A stretch of 64,000 nt of DNA, taken from assembly GCF_900108055.1 (NCBI RefSeq), contig NZ_FNWJ01000001.1:372001-436000 (forward strand). The letters are read 5' to 3'. The position numbers and the translations under genes were made by a program. The notes below the pieces were generated by a model that was not told the origin of the DNA, ran no database searches, and worked only from the letters and a program-made list of their open reading frames with translations. Source of the DNA: Thermoleophilum album. Lineage in GTDB: Bacteria > Actinomycetota > Thermoleophilia > Solirubrobacterales > Thermoleophilaceae. Positions 29,655 to 39,366 of the stretch are shown one piece after another (position 1 is the stretch's first letter; every line of letters starts with the position of its first letter).

Positions 29655-30899
29655 TCAGTCGCGGGTTCGTATGTCGCCGCGAGGGACGCGCCCGGCGCCG
29701 GCGCCGGGCTCTTGGGCGGGGCCCCCTGGTGGCACGATGCCGAGCACACGCATCGCCTTCAGTCCCAGCGAGAGGCGCTCCCGCCCTTCGCTGGAAGAGA
29801 CGTCGAGACCGGTCAGCTCGCGGACTCGCTCAAGCCGGTAGCGAATCGTGTGGCGGTGCGTGTAGAGCCGTTCGGCGGTGCGCGCAAAGCTCGCGTCGAG
29901 TTCCAGGAAGGTCTCGAGCGTACGTACTAGCTCGGTCTCGTACTGCTCGTCGTAGGCCGCGATCGGGGCGATCGTCTCGCGGTAGAAGCGTTCGAGCTCC
30001 TCGGCGTCTTCGCTGAGCGCCGGCAGCAACAAACGGTAAGAGCCCGTTTGGTCGAACGTCAGCTGGCGCTCGCCGTGCGCTTCGCCAACGTTGGCAGCGA
30101 GCTGCGCCTCGCGCAAAGCGCGTGCGAGGGCCCGGGCCTCGCTTGCCGGGCGGCTGATGCCGAGCGTGTGCGGGTACCCGGGGAAGGAGCTTTCGACCTC
30201 GGCTAGCAGGGCTTTTCGCACGCGCTCCGCTGCCTTCGGCGCAGCCGCCGCCGGGACGATCACGGCCAGCTGCTCGCTTATGCGATCGCGGGCGCGCTCG
30301 GGCTCGAGCGGAGCGACCACCGCACCGCGAACGACCGCGCGCACGCAGCGCGCCAGCGCGCTGCGCAAGCGGTCACGCCAGTCGCCGGTTTCCGCGGCCG
30401 GCGGTCGCGCCCGTAGCAACATCACCGTCGCGCCGGCGGAGAGATCGGTCCCCAGCGCATCCAGCGCTTTCGCAACTTCGCCGTCTTCGACATGGCCCGC
30501 GGCGAGCTGGGCAACCAGCTTGCGAGCGGCTTGCTCGGCGGCGCGGTCCGGCAGGCGGGCACGATCCACCTCGAGCGCGATGAGGGCAGCGATCGCCCGC
30601 ACCACCTCCGGTTGTGCCGGCTCCGCACGGTAGCGCAGCCGCAGCTCGCCGACGCCGCGCTCAGCGACCTTGAGGGGCACGCGCTCCACTCCCCGCCCGC
30701 CTTCCAGGAGCTCGCGCTCATCGGCGCTGGAGGCAGAGGCGACGACCAGCGCCGTACCGCGCTCGTCGAGCAGCAGCAGGCCCGCTCCCAGTGCGCGGGC
30801 AGCGGCGCGCGCGACCGCCGGCAGCCCGGCCCCGGACTCGATCAGCTCGGAAATAGCGGCAAGCCCGGCGAGGCCGCCACTTTGCGCGCTCGTGCTCAC
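29655..30899 (-). CDS. PucR/CdaR-type transcriptional regulator
   Basis: A 414-residue regulator. The C-terminal PucR helix-turn-helix is at about 350-400 (FLELDASFARTAERLYTHRHTIRYRLERVRELTG), followed by a Pro-rich tail. In the middle is a GGDEF-like domain typical of the CdaR/PucR family, without its catalytic motif; the N-terminal 130 residues resemble a GAF-type sensor. GTG at 30899 is chosen because it starts just after the stop of the upstream small membrane protein gene; a longer frame would overlap it. The ligand and target genes are unknown. Confidence 0.8.
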   Translation of the reverse strand: MSTSAQSGGLAGLAAISELIESGAGLPAVARAAARALGAGLLLLDERGTALVVASASSADERELLEGGRGVERVPLKVAERGVGELRLRYRAEPAQPEVVRAIAALIALEVDRARLPDRAAEQAARKLVAQLAAGHVEDGEVAKALDALGTDLSAGATVMLLRARPPAAETGDWRDRLRSALARCVRAVVRGAVVAPLEPERARDRISEQLAVIVPAAAAPKAAERVRKALLAEVESSFPGYPHTLGISRPASEARALARALREAQLAANVGEAHGERQLTFDQTGSYRLLLPALSEDAEELERFYRETIAPIAAYDEQYETELVRTLETFLELDASFARTAERLYTHRHTIRYRLERVRELTGLDVSSSEGRERLSLGLKAMRVLGIVPPGGPAQEPGAGAGRVPRGDIRTRD

Positions 30900-30906
30900 C
30901 AGTCGG

Positions 30907-31155
30907 TCACGCCCAGCGGTCGTAGAACCACACGACGACGAGGCCCAGTGCGGCACCGATCGCGAGCAGACTCACGAGCATGTAGAGCGTGAGCACGGCA
31001 GCCACCAGCCGCTCCCAGAGGCGCTCGTAGCTCGCCCACGCCGGCACCAGGATGTAGGAGGCGTATGCGGCCAAGACCACGCCGACGGCGAGCGCCAGTG
31101 CAAGCTCTACCTTGCTCAGCCCGAAGCCGCCGAGGGCCAGCGCAAGCCAGGTCAC
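30907..31155 (-). CDS. Small two-helix membrane protein
   Basis: An 82-residue protein with two membrane segments (LALALAVGVVLAAYASYILV and VAAVLTLYMLVSLLAIGAALGLVVVWF) joined by a short polar loop. The ATG at 31155 overlaps the stop of the DedA-PAP2 gene (ATGA), so it is translated with it. Its stop lies 8 bp before the PucR-type regulator. I recognise no family; it may be an accessory to the DedA-PAP2 protein. Confidence 0.7.
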   Translation of the reverse strand: MTWLALALGGFGLSKVELALALAVGVVLAAYASYILVPAWASYERLWERLVAAVLTLYMLVSLLAIGAALGLVVVWFYDRWA

Positions 31156-32891
31156 TGAGAGTCCCCCCGCGTCGCGCTGGCCCCGCTGCCCTGACCGGCG
31201 GGCGCGCTCGCAACGCTGCTCGGGCCGGCAGGCGCGTTGGTGCGCGCAGCGCGGCCGCTGCCGCTGGCGCCGTCGGAGTGCACCGACGCGTCGTCGAGGA
31301 TCGTCGCCGAGCCGGTGAGCGACCGGCCCTCGCCCCCCCTACGCCGGCGGTGCGCGAGCACCACGAACACTGCTGCCGCGACGCTGAAAGCGAAAGCTCC
31401 CAAGGCCCAGCCTGCGACTACGTCGGAGAAGTAGTGCACCCCGAGGTAGATGCGCGTCACGCCGACGATCGCCGTCAGCGCCACCGCTGTCGCAAGTAGC
31501 GTCGCGCCACGCGTGATTCCCGGCAAGGCCCGTGCGAAGGCGACAGCCACGGCGATCCACGCGGTCGCGTAGGACGCGTGGCCGCTAGGGAAGGACGGAC
31601 CCTCGGCGGCCACGAGTGCACCGTTCGGCCGCGGCCGATCGATACCGTACTTGAGCGCTTGCACCGAGACGAAGAGCAGGAGCGCTCCGAAGAGGATCGC
31701 CCCTGCATCGTAGAAGCGTCGCGCCGCGACCAGCACGACCAGCGCGAACACCAGTAAGCCCAGGATCACGGGCGTGGAGCCAAGCTCCGTGAGGTAGCGG
31801 GCGACGTCGAGCAGCGTGCCGTCCCGCAGGCGCTCCGCCACGTCGGCGGCAGCCCGATCGAGCGTCGTGGGACCAGGGTTGCGGGCAACCGTGACGCTTT
31901 CCAGCGTCAGCACATAGGCCGCCGCCCCCGCTACGGCGACCGGCGTCGTCAGTTCGAGACCGAGCGCCCCTGGCGTCAGCCGATCGACGAGGAACCGTAG
32001 CTGCGGTGCAAGCCACCGCGCGAACGGCACGAGCAGGCGCTCCCAGAAGCGCCGCAGCAGTCGCACAGCCCAGCCAAAGCCGCGCTTTCGCTCGGCACGC
32101 TCGAGCGCTTTCACGACGCGCGCCCGACGCTCGACGTCACGCAAAAGCCGCCATGAGACGACCACGGCCACGACCATCGCTGCGACGAATCCGAAGGCCG
32201 CGGTGGCGCGGCTTGCGAGCGCCGCGACCTGATCGAAGGAGTGCCAGAAGATGAAGCCGAGCACACAGAAGGTGGTCGACCAAAGGCCAGTACCGATGAT
32301 GCTGTAAGGCAGGAAGCGGCTGTAGGGAACTCCCGACGAGCCCGCGACGAACGGCGCCAGTGCCCGTACCAACCCGATCCAGCGCCCGATCAGGATCGTC
32401 TTGCCGCCGTGGCGAGCGAAGTAGCGCTCGACTTGATACAGCCGGTCGGGCGTGATGCGCAAGCGCTCACCGTGGCGCAAAACGAAGGTGCGGCCGAGCC
32501 GTCGACCAATGAAAAACGAAGAGGTGTCGCCGAGCGCCGCGCACAACCAGACGACGCCGATCAACAGCAGCAGGTCGATCTCCCCCTGACCAGCGATCAC
32601 TCCGCCGACGATCACCACCGTCTCGCCCGGCACGACGAGCCCCACAAAGGCGCCCGTCTCGAGAAAGGCGAGGGCGCCCACCAACAAGTAGCTCCACGGG
32701 CCGAGAGCCTGAGCCGTGTCCTTGATCGCTCGCTTCGGGTCAGGGAAGCTCGGCAGCAGACCGCTCGCGAGCAGCCCACCGAGGGCTGCGAGCAGCAGCG
32801 CAGCTATCGCTCCGGCCCAACCGAAGCGCCGCCGTAGCGGCCAGAGCAGTCCGGCACCGGCGGCGACCGCGATCCATCCGACTACGCGCAC
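31152..32891 (-). CDS. DedA-PAP2 fusion membrane protein
   Basis: A 579-residue multi-pass membrane protein. The N-terminal half is a DedA domain (SYLLVGALAFLETGAFVGLVVPGETVV; FIGRWIGLVRALAPFVAG), thought to flip lipids. The C-terminal half is a PAP2 lipid phosphatase with all three catalytic motifs: KYGIDRPRP, PSFPSGHAS and RIYLGVHYFSDVVAG. Undecaprenyl-phosphate recycling is the expected job for such a fusion. The tail is Ser/Ala/Gly-rich. GTG at 32891 is chosen for its AAGGAAGGGG site; it overlaps the ispE end by 10 bp. Confidence 0.87.
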   Translation of the reverse strand: MRVVGWIAVAAGAGLLWPLRRRFGWAGAIAALLLAALGGLLASGLLPSFPDPKRAIKDTAQALGPWSYLLVGALAFLETGAFVGLVVPGETVVIVGGVIAGQGEIDLLLLIGVVWLCAALGDTSSFFIGRRLGRTFVLRHGERLRITPDRLYQVERYFARHGGKTILIGRWIGLVRALAPFVAGSSGVPYSRFLPYSIIGTGLWSTTFCVLGFIFWHSFDQVAALASRATAAFGFVAAMVVAVVVSWRLLRDVERRARVVKALERAERKRGFGWAVRLLRRFWERLLVPFARWLAPQLRFLVDRLTPGALGLELTTPVAVAGAAAYVLTLESVTVARNPGPTTLDRAAADVAERLRDGTLLDVARYLTELGSTPVILGLLVFALVVLVAARRFYDAGAILFGALLLFVSVQALKYGIDRPRPNGALVAAEGPSFPSGHASYATAWIAVAVAFARALPGITRGATLLATAVALTAIVGVTRIYLGVHYFSDVVAGWALGAFAFSVAAAVFVVLAHRRRRGGEGRSLTGSATILDDASVHSDGASGSGRAARTNAPAGPSSVASAPAGQGSGASATRGDSQ

Positions 32892-33922
32892 GCGCAACCC
32901 CTTCCTTTGCTCGCGCTTCGCTGTATAGCGGTTACGATCGGCGCTTCGAAACCGCCTCCGAGCGATCGCGCGAGCTCCCGCGCAGCCGCTCGCGCCGCGG
33001 CCGGCGAGGAGAACAGACCAAAGACCGTCGGGCCCGATCCCGCGACGCCAGCAACGAGCGCTCCCAACGAGCGCAAGCGCGCCAGCGGCTCTGCGAGTTC
33101 GGGGCGCAGGGCGAGTGCCGCGACCTCGAGGTCGTTTTGAAAGAGCGCGGCGAGCGCCCCCGCGTCGACAGTGTCGAGCAACGCGGCGAGCGCGTCTGGG
33201 TCGGGCAAGCTCGCAGGCGTGCCTTGCGCCTTCGCGGCCCTGGCGGTGCCCGCCAGCTTCGGCGGCGAATGCGTACTTCGCAGTTCGTCGAGCTTGCGGT
33301 AGACCGCAGCCGTCGCGAGCCCTTCGCGGTGGGGCACGAGCACGACCGGCAAGGGCGGCAGCGACACTTCGCGAAAGCGCTCGCCGATGCCCCAGACGAC
33401 GCGATTTCCCGGCCGCAGTTGACTGGGCACGTCGGAGCCGAGGCGCAGCGCGAGGTCTCGCAGTTCGTCGAGGTCGAGGCTGCGGCCGCGCGTCTCGGGC
33501 CATCGATCCCGGCGCGCTTCGAGCAGGCGCAGCGCACCCCGCAAAGCCGCCGCAGCGTCGGCTGAACCACCACCGAGCCCGGCGGCGACCGGTATCCGCT
33601 TGCGAACCCGCACCTGTAGCGGTGGCAAGTGGGGGAGCACTTGCCGCAGTGCCGAGAGAGCGCGAGTAATCAGGTTTTCGCCGTCGACTCCTGGGCACTC
33701 GACGTGATCACGCTCGAGGCCGTCTGGAGCGGCGATCTCGAGCTCGTCGCACAGGGCGAGGCGCGCGAAGACCGACACCAGCGGATGCATGCCGTCCGCG
33801 CGAGGCTGCCCCACGCGCAGCAGCAAGTTGAGCTTCGCCGGCGCGAGCTCGCGGACCTCCGGCGTTGTGCTGGCGACGCGGTGCGTCGCGCTGCGCTCGG
33901 CGGGGCTCATCGTGCGGTTCAT
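32882..33922 (-). CDS. ispE: 4-diphosphocytidyl-2-C-methyl-D-erythritol kinase (IspE)
   Basis: A 346-residue GHMP kinase of the MEP isoprenoid pathway; it phosphorylates CDP-methylerythritol. It opens with APAKLNLLLRVG after about 25 variable residues. The ATP-binding motif is PVAAGLGGGSADAAAAL and the C-terminal motif GVAGSGPTVFGLF. ATG at 33922 starts one base after the rsmA stop; ATG at 33910 is the alternative. Its position after rsmA is standard in actinobacteria. It feeds undecaprenyl and quinone chains, which fits the lipid-recycling neighbour. Confidence 0.94.
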   Translation of the reverse strand: MNRTMSPAERSATHRVASTTPEVRELAPAKLNLLLRVGQPRADGMHPLVSVFARLALCDELEIAAPDGLERDHVECPGVDGENLITRALSALRQVLPHLPPLQVRVRKRIPVAAGLGGGSADAAAALRGALRLLEARRDRWPETRGRSLDLDELRDLALRLGSDVPSQLRPGNRVVWGIGERFREVSLPPLPVVLVPHREGLATAAVYRKLDELRSTHSPPKLAGTARAAKAQGTPASLPDPDALAALLDTVDAGALAALFQNDLEVAALALRPELAEPLARLRSLGALVAGVAGSGPTVFGLFSSPAAARAAARELARSLGGGFEAPIVTAIQRSASKGRGCACA

Positions 33923-33923
33923 C

Positions 33924-34856
33924 TCACGGTCGGGGCTGCGCTCGTCGCAAGACGCCGCGCTCGGCCAGCACCGCCGGAAGCTTGCGCCAGGCGTCGGGAG
34001 ATAACTGCTCCGCGCGCGCGTCGGGCGGATAGCCGAGCGCCTCGAGCACGCTGCGGACGATCGGGCGCTCGTCTGCGGCCACCAGCCCCGCTCGCGCGAG
34101 CGAGCTCGCCAGCGGCTTGCGGCGATGAGCGAAGCCGGCGCGCACCAGCTGCACGCTCGCGCTCGACAGCGCGTCGCGAACGCGCCGTAAGCGCACGATC
34201 GCCGACCACACACGCGGCCGCGGAACGAACACTTCGGGCGGCACTCGCCGTTCGATCCTCACCTCACACGCCGCTTGGACGAGCACCGTAGCGAGACCCC
34301 AGGTGCGCGTACCAGGCGTCGCTGCGAGCCGCTCCGCGACCTCGAGTTGGACCATCGCGATCCAGTCTTGCAGGGTGGGCAACGCGGTTATCGAGTGCAC
34401 CAGGAAGCTCTGCGCGATCGAGTAAGGGAGGTTCGCGACCAGCCGATCGGGCGGCGGCTCGAGCGAGCGCTCGTGCAACGCGAGCGCGTCGCCGTGGTGC
34501 ACGCTCGCCGGCAGGTCCGCCAAGCGTTCGCGTAGCCAGGGGACGAGCCGCTCATCGAGCTCGACGACGTGCAGGTAGCGGGCGCGTTGCGCGAGTTCGA
34601 CGCTCAGCACACCAAGGCCGCCGCCGACCTCGAGCACGACCTGGTCGGACCGTACGGCTGCAAGCGCGAGCAGCGCGTCGCGCAGGTTGCGATCGACCAG
34701 AAAGTTTTGGCCGCGGCGGCGACGTGGCGAGAGGTTGAGCCGCGCGAGCGCCTCGCGCGTCTCCGCGGCTAGCGAGGGCGAGCGCCCGGCAGTGTGGCGC
34801 TGCTCAGCGGATCGCTGCCTCATGAGCGCGAGGGCGAGGTCACGGGACGAGGTCAC
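33924..34856 (-). CDS. rsmA: 16S rRNA A1518/A1519 dimethyltransferase (RsmA/KsgA)
   Basis: A 310-residue SAM methyltransferase that dimethylates two adenines near the 3' end of 16S rRNA. Motifs are RGQNFLVDRNLRDALL, VLEVGGGLGVLSVEL, VVELDERL, LVANLPYSI and VPRPRVWSAIVRL. GTG at 34856 overlaps the tatD stop (GTGA), which favours it over ATG at 34823. The order tatD-rsmA-ispE is typical, but the resuscitation-factor gene often found between tatD and rsmA in actinobacteria is absent. Confidence 0.94.
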   Translation of the reverse strand: MTSSRDLALALMRQRSAEQRHTAGRSPSLAAETREALARLNLSPRRRRGQNFLVDRNLRDALLALAAVRSDQVVLEVGGGLGVLSVELAQRARYLHVVELDERLVPWLRERLADLPASVHHGDALALHERSLEPPPDRLVANLPYSIAQSFLVHSITALPTLQDWIAMVQLEVAERLAATPGTRTWGLATVLVQAACEVRIERRVPPEVFVPRPRVWSAIVRLRRVRDALSSASVQLVRAGFAHRRKPLASSLARAGLVAADERPIVRSVLEALGYPPDARAEQLSPDAWRKLPAVLAERGVLRRAQPRP

Positions 34857-35647
34857 CACCCAAATACGCGCCGGGCGTTGCGCTCGACGGTACCGGCGAG
34901 CTCGGCAGCCGACACCCCGCGAAGCTCGGCCAGGGCCGCCAGGGTGTGCCGCACGTTCGACGGCTCGTTGGGACGGCCGCGAACCGGCTGCGGACTCAGG
35001 AACGGCGCGTCGGTCTCGACGAGGAGTAGCTCGTCGGGCACCACCCGCGCTGCTTCGCGCAACCGTTGAGCGGCGGGATAGGTGACGTTGCCGGCGAACG
35101 AGCAGTAGTAGCCGCGCTCGACACACTCCGCGATCCGCTCAGGCATCCCGAAACAGTGCAGGACGACGGGCGTGCGCCGGTCGTAATCGGCGAGCACTGC
35201 GAGCGTGTCGTCAGCCGCCTCGCGGGAGTGCACGACGACGGGCAGCGAGAGCTCCGCCGCCAGTTCGAGCTGCCGGCGAAAGGCATTGACCTGCGTCTCG
35301 CGCGGCGCCCCAGCACGGTAGTAGTCGAGCCCCGTCTCGCCGATCGCGACAACTAAGCCAGGCGCCGCTCGGACCGCTTCGCGCAGCGCTCGCAGCCCAT
35401 CGTCGTCGAGCAGTTGGGCGCTGTTCGGGTGGCAACCAACGATCGCGAATACTTCGTCGTGCCGCCGGGCAAGGGTGACGGCGTCGACAGCTTGCCGCGG
35501 CTCGAGCGCGACGTTCGCGATGCGCTGCACTCCGCCCGCCCGCGCCCGCGCAACGATCTCGTCGACCGGAGCTGCGCATAGCTCGAGGTGACAGTGGGTA
35601 TCGACGACCGCTGGTGCGCAGGCATCGGCGGTCGCGCCAGCTGGCAT
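34853..35647 (-). CDS. tatD: TatD-family metal-dependent hydrolase / DNase
   Basis: A 264-residue amidohydrolase-fold protein with VVDTHCHLEL (first metal ligands), IVGCHPNSAQ, AIGETGLDYYR, PVVVHSREAADDT, VLHCFG and LLVETDAPFLSP. TatD enzymes are Mg-dependent nucleases and also clean D-aminoacyl or other ester bonds in some members. It starts 11 bp after metG on the same strand and overlaps rsmA by 4 bp, so it belongs to the metG-tatD-rsmA-ispE unit. Confidence 0.93.
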   Translation of the reverse strand: MPAGATADACAPAVVDTHCHLELCAAPVDEIVARARAGGVQRIANVALEPRQAVDAVTLARRHDEVFAIVGCHPNSAQLLDDDGLRALREAVRAAPGLVVAIGETGLDYYRAGAPRETQVNAFRRQLELAAELSLPVVVHSREAADDTLAVLADYDRRTPVVLHCFGMPERIAECVERGYYCSFAGNVTYPAAQRLREAARVVPDELLLVETDAPFLSPQPVRGRPNEPSNVRHTLAALAELRGVSAAELAGTVERNARRVFGW

Positions 35648-35658
35648 CGGCGAGCGGG

Positions 35659-37173
35659 TCAGGAGGCCGTAGCGCGCTCGACCCGTGGGAAGAGCTGGCC
35701 GACCGAAGCGACCTCGCGGCCGCCGCCCCGTGCTCCGATCACGGCAGCCTCGAGTGGCTCCTGGGGACAGCCGAGCGCGCCAAGCAGCCGAGCTGTGGCA
35801 GTGGGCAGGTATGGGCTGGCGAGCACCGACACGACACGCAGACCCTCGATTAGCCCATAAAGGACGTCGTCGAGCGCAGCGTGTGCGCCGTCGCGCGCGA
35901 GCTCCCAGGGTTTGCGCTCCTGGACGTAGCGATTGAGCAACTTAACGCGGCGCCAGATCTCGTCGAGGGCGCCGCTCAGGTCGACCTCGTCGAGCCGCCC
36001 CCGCACCCGCTCGTCAAGGCCCGCGAAGCCTTCTGCGAGCGCTCGCTCGACGGTCCCCTCGGGCACGCGGCGTTCGCGGTAGCGCTCGACCATCGCGATC
36101 GTGCGGCTCGCGAGGTTGCCGTATTCGTTGGCGAGCTCGCTGGTGTAGCGCGTTTCGAAGCCTTCGGGCGAGATCGAGCCGTCTTGACCGAAGGTCACTT
36201 CACGGAGGAGGTAGAAGCGCAAGGCGTCGGCACCGAACGTTTCGATTACCTGGAACGGGTCGATGACGTTGCCGAGCGACTTCGACATCTTGTGTTCGTC
36301 CATGAGCAGGTAGCCGTGGATGAAGATCCGCTCCGGCAGTTCAAGCCCCGCCGCCATCAACAGAGCGGGCCAGATGACTGCGTGGAACTTGAGAATGTCT
36401 TTCGCGATCAGGTGGACCGAGGGTGGCCAGAAGCGAGCTGTCAGGTCCTCCCCGGGGCGCGCGTAGGTGAGCGCCGTGTAGTAGTTGAAGAGCGCGTCGA
36501 CCCAGACGTAGATGACCTGATCAGGATCCCACGGCACCGGTACGCCCCAGCGCAGGCGCGCACGTGAGAGCGAGAGGTCGTTGAGGCCCTGCTCGATAAA
36601 GCTTCGCGCTTCGTTGAACTTGGGCTCGGGCCTTACGAAAGTGGGGCGCTCGCTGAACAGTCTCTCTAGCGGCTGCTGAAAGGCCGAGAGCCGGAAGAAC
36701 CAGTTCTCCTCGCGCTCTCGCTCGAGCTCGATGAGGTGAATCGGACAGCGGTTGCCCTCGGCCAGTTCGGACGGTGTCTTGAAGTCAGCGCAGCGGGGGC
36801 AGTACCAGCCTTCGTAGACGCCCTTGTATACGTAGCCGTTGTCGTAGATGCGCTGCACGAGCTCTTGGACTTTGCGCTCGTGCTCGGGATCGGTGGTGCG
36901 GATGAAGAAGTCGTTGGTCGCCCCGATCGTCTCGGCGAGCTCTCGAAAGCGCCGAGCGTTGCGGTCGGCAAGCTCCCGCGGCGACACTCCCTGTCGTTCG
37001 GCTGCCTGCGCTACCGGCTCACCGTGCTCATCGGTGCCGGTGAGGAAGAAAACCTCCTCGCCGCGTTGGCGCATGTGTCGGGCGAGCACGTCGGCGGCGA
37101 TGGTCGTGTAGGCGTGCCCCAGGTGCGGCTCCGCGTTGACGTAGTAGATCGGGGTCGTGACGTAGTACGCCAT
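35659..37173 (-). CDS. metG: Methionyl-tRNA synthetase
   Basis: A 504-residue class I synthetase that charges initiator and elongator tRNA-Met. Features are [21 protein letters not shown] (HIGH-type motif), the zinc-knuckle region [24 protein letters not shown], and [12 protein letters not shown] (KMSKS). The additional C-terminal tRNA-binding domain is absent, giving a short form. ATG at 37173 is fixed by the conserved N-terminus. The first 146 bp of the gene are also inside the out-of-phase frame of the upstream M23 peptidase gene, and there is no clear ribosome site near the start. Confidence 0.97.
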   Translation of the reverse strand: MAYYVTTPIYYVNAEPHLGHAYTTIAADVLARHMRQRGEEVFFLTGTDEHGEPVAQAAERQGVSPRELADRNARRFRELAETIGATNDFFIRTTDPEHERKVQELVQRIYDNGYVYKGVYEGWYCPRCADFKTPSELAEGNRCPIHLIELEREREENWFFRLSAFQQPLERLFSERPTFVRPEPKFNEARSFIEQGLNDLSLSRARLRWGVPVPWDPDQVIYVWVDALFNYYTALTYARPGEDLTARFWPPSVHLIAKDILKFHAVIWPALLMAAGLELPERIFIHGYLLMDEHKMSKSLGNVIDPFQVIETFGADALRFYLLREVTFGQDGSISPEGFETRYTSELANEYGNLASRTIAMVERYRERRVPEGTVERALAEGFAGLDERVRGRLDEVDLSGALDEIWRRVKLLNRYVQERKPWELARDGAHAALDDVLYGLIEGLRVVSVLASPYLPTATARLLGALGCPQEPLEAAVIGARGGGREVASVGQLFPRVERATAS

Positions 37174-38380
37174 TCGCGTCGATGCTATCCGCCCCTGGCC
37201 GACCAACCGCCGGCGACGAGCCGCCCCAGCGCGCACTCCCGGCTGCCGCGACCAGCAACAAAAGGCCGAGGGCGATCGCTGAAAGCCGCAGCTGGTGAGA
37301 GTGCGATCGGGAGCTGCGCGCCCGCTGGTCGCTTCCTTGGCCGACCGTTACGAGACCCGCGCGTGGTTGCTCGCCGCTGTCAGGGAGCCGCGCGCTCACG
37401 GGCTCTCGCTCATGCCGGGACCCTCGGACACTCCCGACGCTGCCCCGCCGAACACTCGCTCGCCGCGAGCGCGCGCTCTGATGTGCAGGGCGACGGGGCG
37501 CCACCGACGCGCGAACGCCCGGGGCGCCGGTCACGCCCCGCACTCGATCGGTCAAGCGGCTGACCGGTGAAGCCGAGAGGCCAAGCTGGTGACCGTCAGT
37601 GGCGCCCTGTCGAGTACTCACCGCTCGCCGCCCATCGTCCACCTTTACCGCAACCGGTGGCGGCGATTCGTTGCGTGGGGCGAGCGCGCCAACCGGCGTC
37701 GGCAGCGGTGGCGCCGGCGCCGCCTCGCTTGCCCCGGCGCTCGCCGGCGGCTGCGCCTGCCGGCTCCCGACTACACGCTCGACACCGCTTTCTGGCGGTA
37801 CGGACGGAGGATCCGCCGCCCGACGCGGCAGGAAAGCAAGCGGATCGAAGTAGCGCCGTCGGTCGCCAGCGTCGCGGACTCCGAAGTGCAAATGCGGACC
37901 AAGCGGCTCTCGCTCAGCCGCGCCGACCCGACCAAGCAAGCCGCCCACGGGCACTGCCTGGCCCCGCGCTACCGACAACTCACCGAGGTGTAGGTACGTG
38001 GTCTCGAGCGGTCGATCGGGCAGCGCGATCGTCACTACATAGCCTTGCTCGGCGACCCGCCCAGCGAAGGTGACGGTGCCACCAACCGCGGCTCTGACCT
38101 CGGTACCCAGCGGCGCCGCGATGTCGATGCCGCGATGCTGGCCGGCGGAGTACGGCGACCCGGAGACCGCGAAACCCCGGATCACGGGGCCTTCGAGCGG
38201 CCAGCGCCAGCCATCATCGGCGCGCGCAGGGCCGGCGACCAGCAGCGCTCCGAGGGCCAACATCAGAGCACACAAGCGAGGAGCGGCCCGCGTTCTGGCG
38301 GCGCGATGGCGCCGCGCACGAGGCCATCGACTGCGCGCTTTCCAGAGGCTGTTTTCGCGGTGCTGTAGGTCTCCGAGCAC
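37028..38380 (-). CDS. M23 family peptidoglycan metallo-endopeptidase with C-terminal membrane helix
   Basis: About 450 residues. A secretion signal ([19 protein letters not shown]) is followed by the peptidase domain: [14 protein letters not shown] and [10 protein letters not shown] give the HxxxD and HxH zinc ligands, with [11 protein letters not shown] at the start. Then comes a long Pro/Ser/Arg-rich linker and a membrane helix ([17 protein letters not shown]). The frame ends about 60 residues later, 146 bp inside metG; those last residues look like out-of-phase translation. The start is uncertain: GTG at 38380 is used, but longer frames exist. The enzyme probably cuts peptide crosslinks of the wall. 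Confidence 0.75.
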   Translation of the reverse strand: MLGDLQHRENSLWKARSRWPRARRHRAARTRAAPRLCALMLALGALLVAGPARADDGWRWPLEGPVIRGFAVSGSPYSAGQHRGIDIAAPLGTEVRAAVGGTVTFAGRVAEQGYVVTIALPDRPLETTYLHLGELSVARGQAVPVGGLLGRVGAAEREPLGPHLHFGVRDAGDRRRYFDPLAFLPRRAADPPSVPPESGVERVVGSRQAQPPASAGASEAAPAPPLPTPVGALAPRNESPPPVAVKVDDGRRAVSTRQGATDGHQLGLSASPVSRLTDRVRGVTGAPGVRASVAPRRPAHQSARSRRASVRRGSVGSVRGSRHEREPVSARLPDSGEQPRAGLVTVGQGSDQRARSSRSHSHQLRLSAIALGLLLLVAAAGSARWGGSSPAVGRPGADSIDANGVLRHDPDLLRQRGAAPGARLHDHRRRRARPTHAPTRRGGFLPHRHR

Positions 38381-38525
38381 GCGGGGACCGTAAGGCGTCC
38401 ACGCGCCGCCACCGCCCCGAAGCGCTGAACCGTCGCTTACGCGTAGCGGGCACGTGGTATCCGTCTCGCAAGCGTTACGCAAACGCGCCGCGCCCGAGCG
38501 CAGCTTGCCGCTCAACCCGCTCGGC

Positions 38526-39350
38526 TTATTCGGTCCCCTGGGTGACCGCGCGGTACAGATCGTTTGCGCTCTGACCGGTCAGGTCGGCAACGACGGAAGC
38601 CGCCGTGCGGGGCTTCGCTCCCGCGGCCATTAGCCGCTTGACCGCTTGCACCGCCGCCGCGTCCGGCTCGCTGGCCGGGCGCGGTCCACCCGGTCCCAAC
38701 ACCAGCGCGATCTCGCCCTTCGGTGGGGCGTCGCGGTAGCGCTCAGCGAGCTCGGCAGCGGTGCCCCTCACAACCTCTTCATGGATCTTGGTCAGCTCAC
38801 GGCAGACCGCAACCTGGCGCTCCGGCTCGACTTCCGCCAAGGCCGCCAAGGTGGCGGGTAGCCGCCGCGGCGACTCGAACGCGACCACCGTCTCCCGGTG
38901 CTCGGCGAGCAGTCTCCGCAGGGCGGAAGCCTTGCGCGGCAAAAAGCCGGCGAAGTGCCACTCGTCGGCCGGAAATCCAGACGCCACGAGCGCGGTCGTA
39001 GCGGCCGACGGTCCCGGTAACACCTCGACCGGCAGGCCCGCGGCGACGCAGGCGCGCACGAGCAGGTAGCCGGGGTCTGAGATTAAGGGCATCCCGGCAT
39101 CGGAGACGAGGGCAACCGTCGCGCCCTTTTGCATGCGTGCGACCAGTTCGTGCGCCCGCTCGCGCTCGTTGTGCTCGTGATACGAGACGAGCTCCGCACG
39201 CACGCCGTAGCGGTCCAGCAACTGCCGCGTGCGGCGCGTGTCCTCGCAGGCGATGACGTCCGCTGAACGCAACGCCGAGAGCACGCGAAGCGTCACGTCT
39301 TCGAGGTTCCCGATCGGCGTCGGACAGACGATTAGGCGCCCCTCAGCCAC
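38526..39350 (-). CDS. rsmI: 16S rRNA C1402 2'-O-methyltransferase (RsmI)
   Basis: A 274-residue tetrapyrrole-methylase-fold enzyme that methylates the ribose of C1402 in 16S rRNA. Motifs are LIVCPTPIGNLEDVTLR, IACEDTRRTRQLLDRYG, SDAGMPLISDPGYLLVRA, EVLPGPSAATTALVASG and the C-terminal FAGFLPRK. The GTG start at 39350 places the family N-terminus at residue 6. Its location near metG is common in actinobacteria and Firmicutes; here the M23 gene lies between them. Confidence 0.95.
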   Translation of the reverse strand: MAEGRLIVCPTPIGNLEDVTLRVLSALRSADVIACEDTRRTRQLLDRYGVRAELVSYHEHNERERAHELVARMQKGATVALVSDAGMPLISDPGYLLVRACVAAGLPVEVLPGPSAATTALVASGFPADEWHFAGFLPRKASALRRLLAEHRETVVAFESPRRLPATLAALAEVEPERQVAVCRELTKIHEEVVRGTAAELAERYRDAPPKGEIALVLGPGGPRPASEPDAAAVQAVKRLMAAGAKPRTAASVVADLTGQSANDLYRAVTQGTE

Positions 39351-39366
39351 CGCCAGCTGCTGCCTC

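Noticed and set aside
37379-37420. LPDSG segment of the M23 protein as a sortase signal
   Set aside because: It is not followed directly by the membrane helix and charged tail; about 40 residues separate them and no sortase gene is seen.
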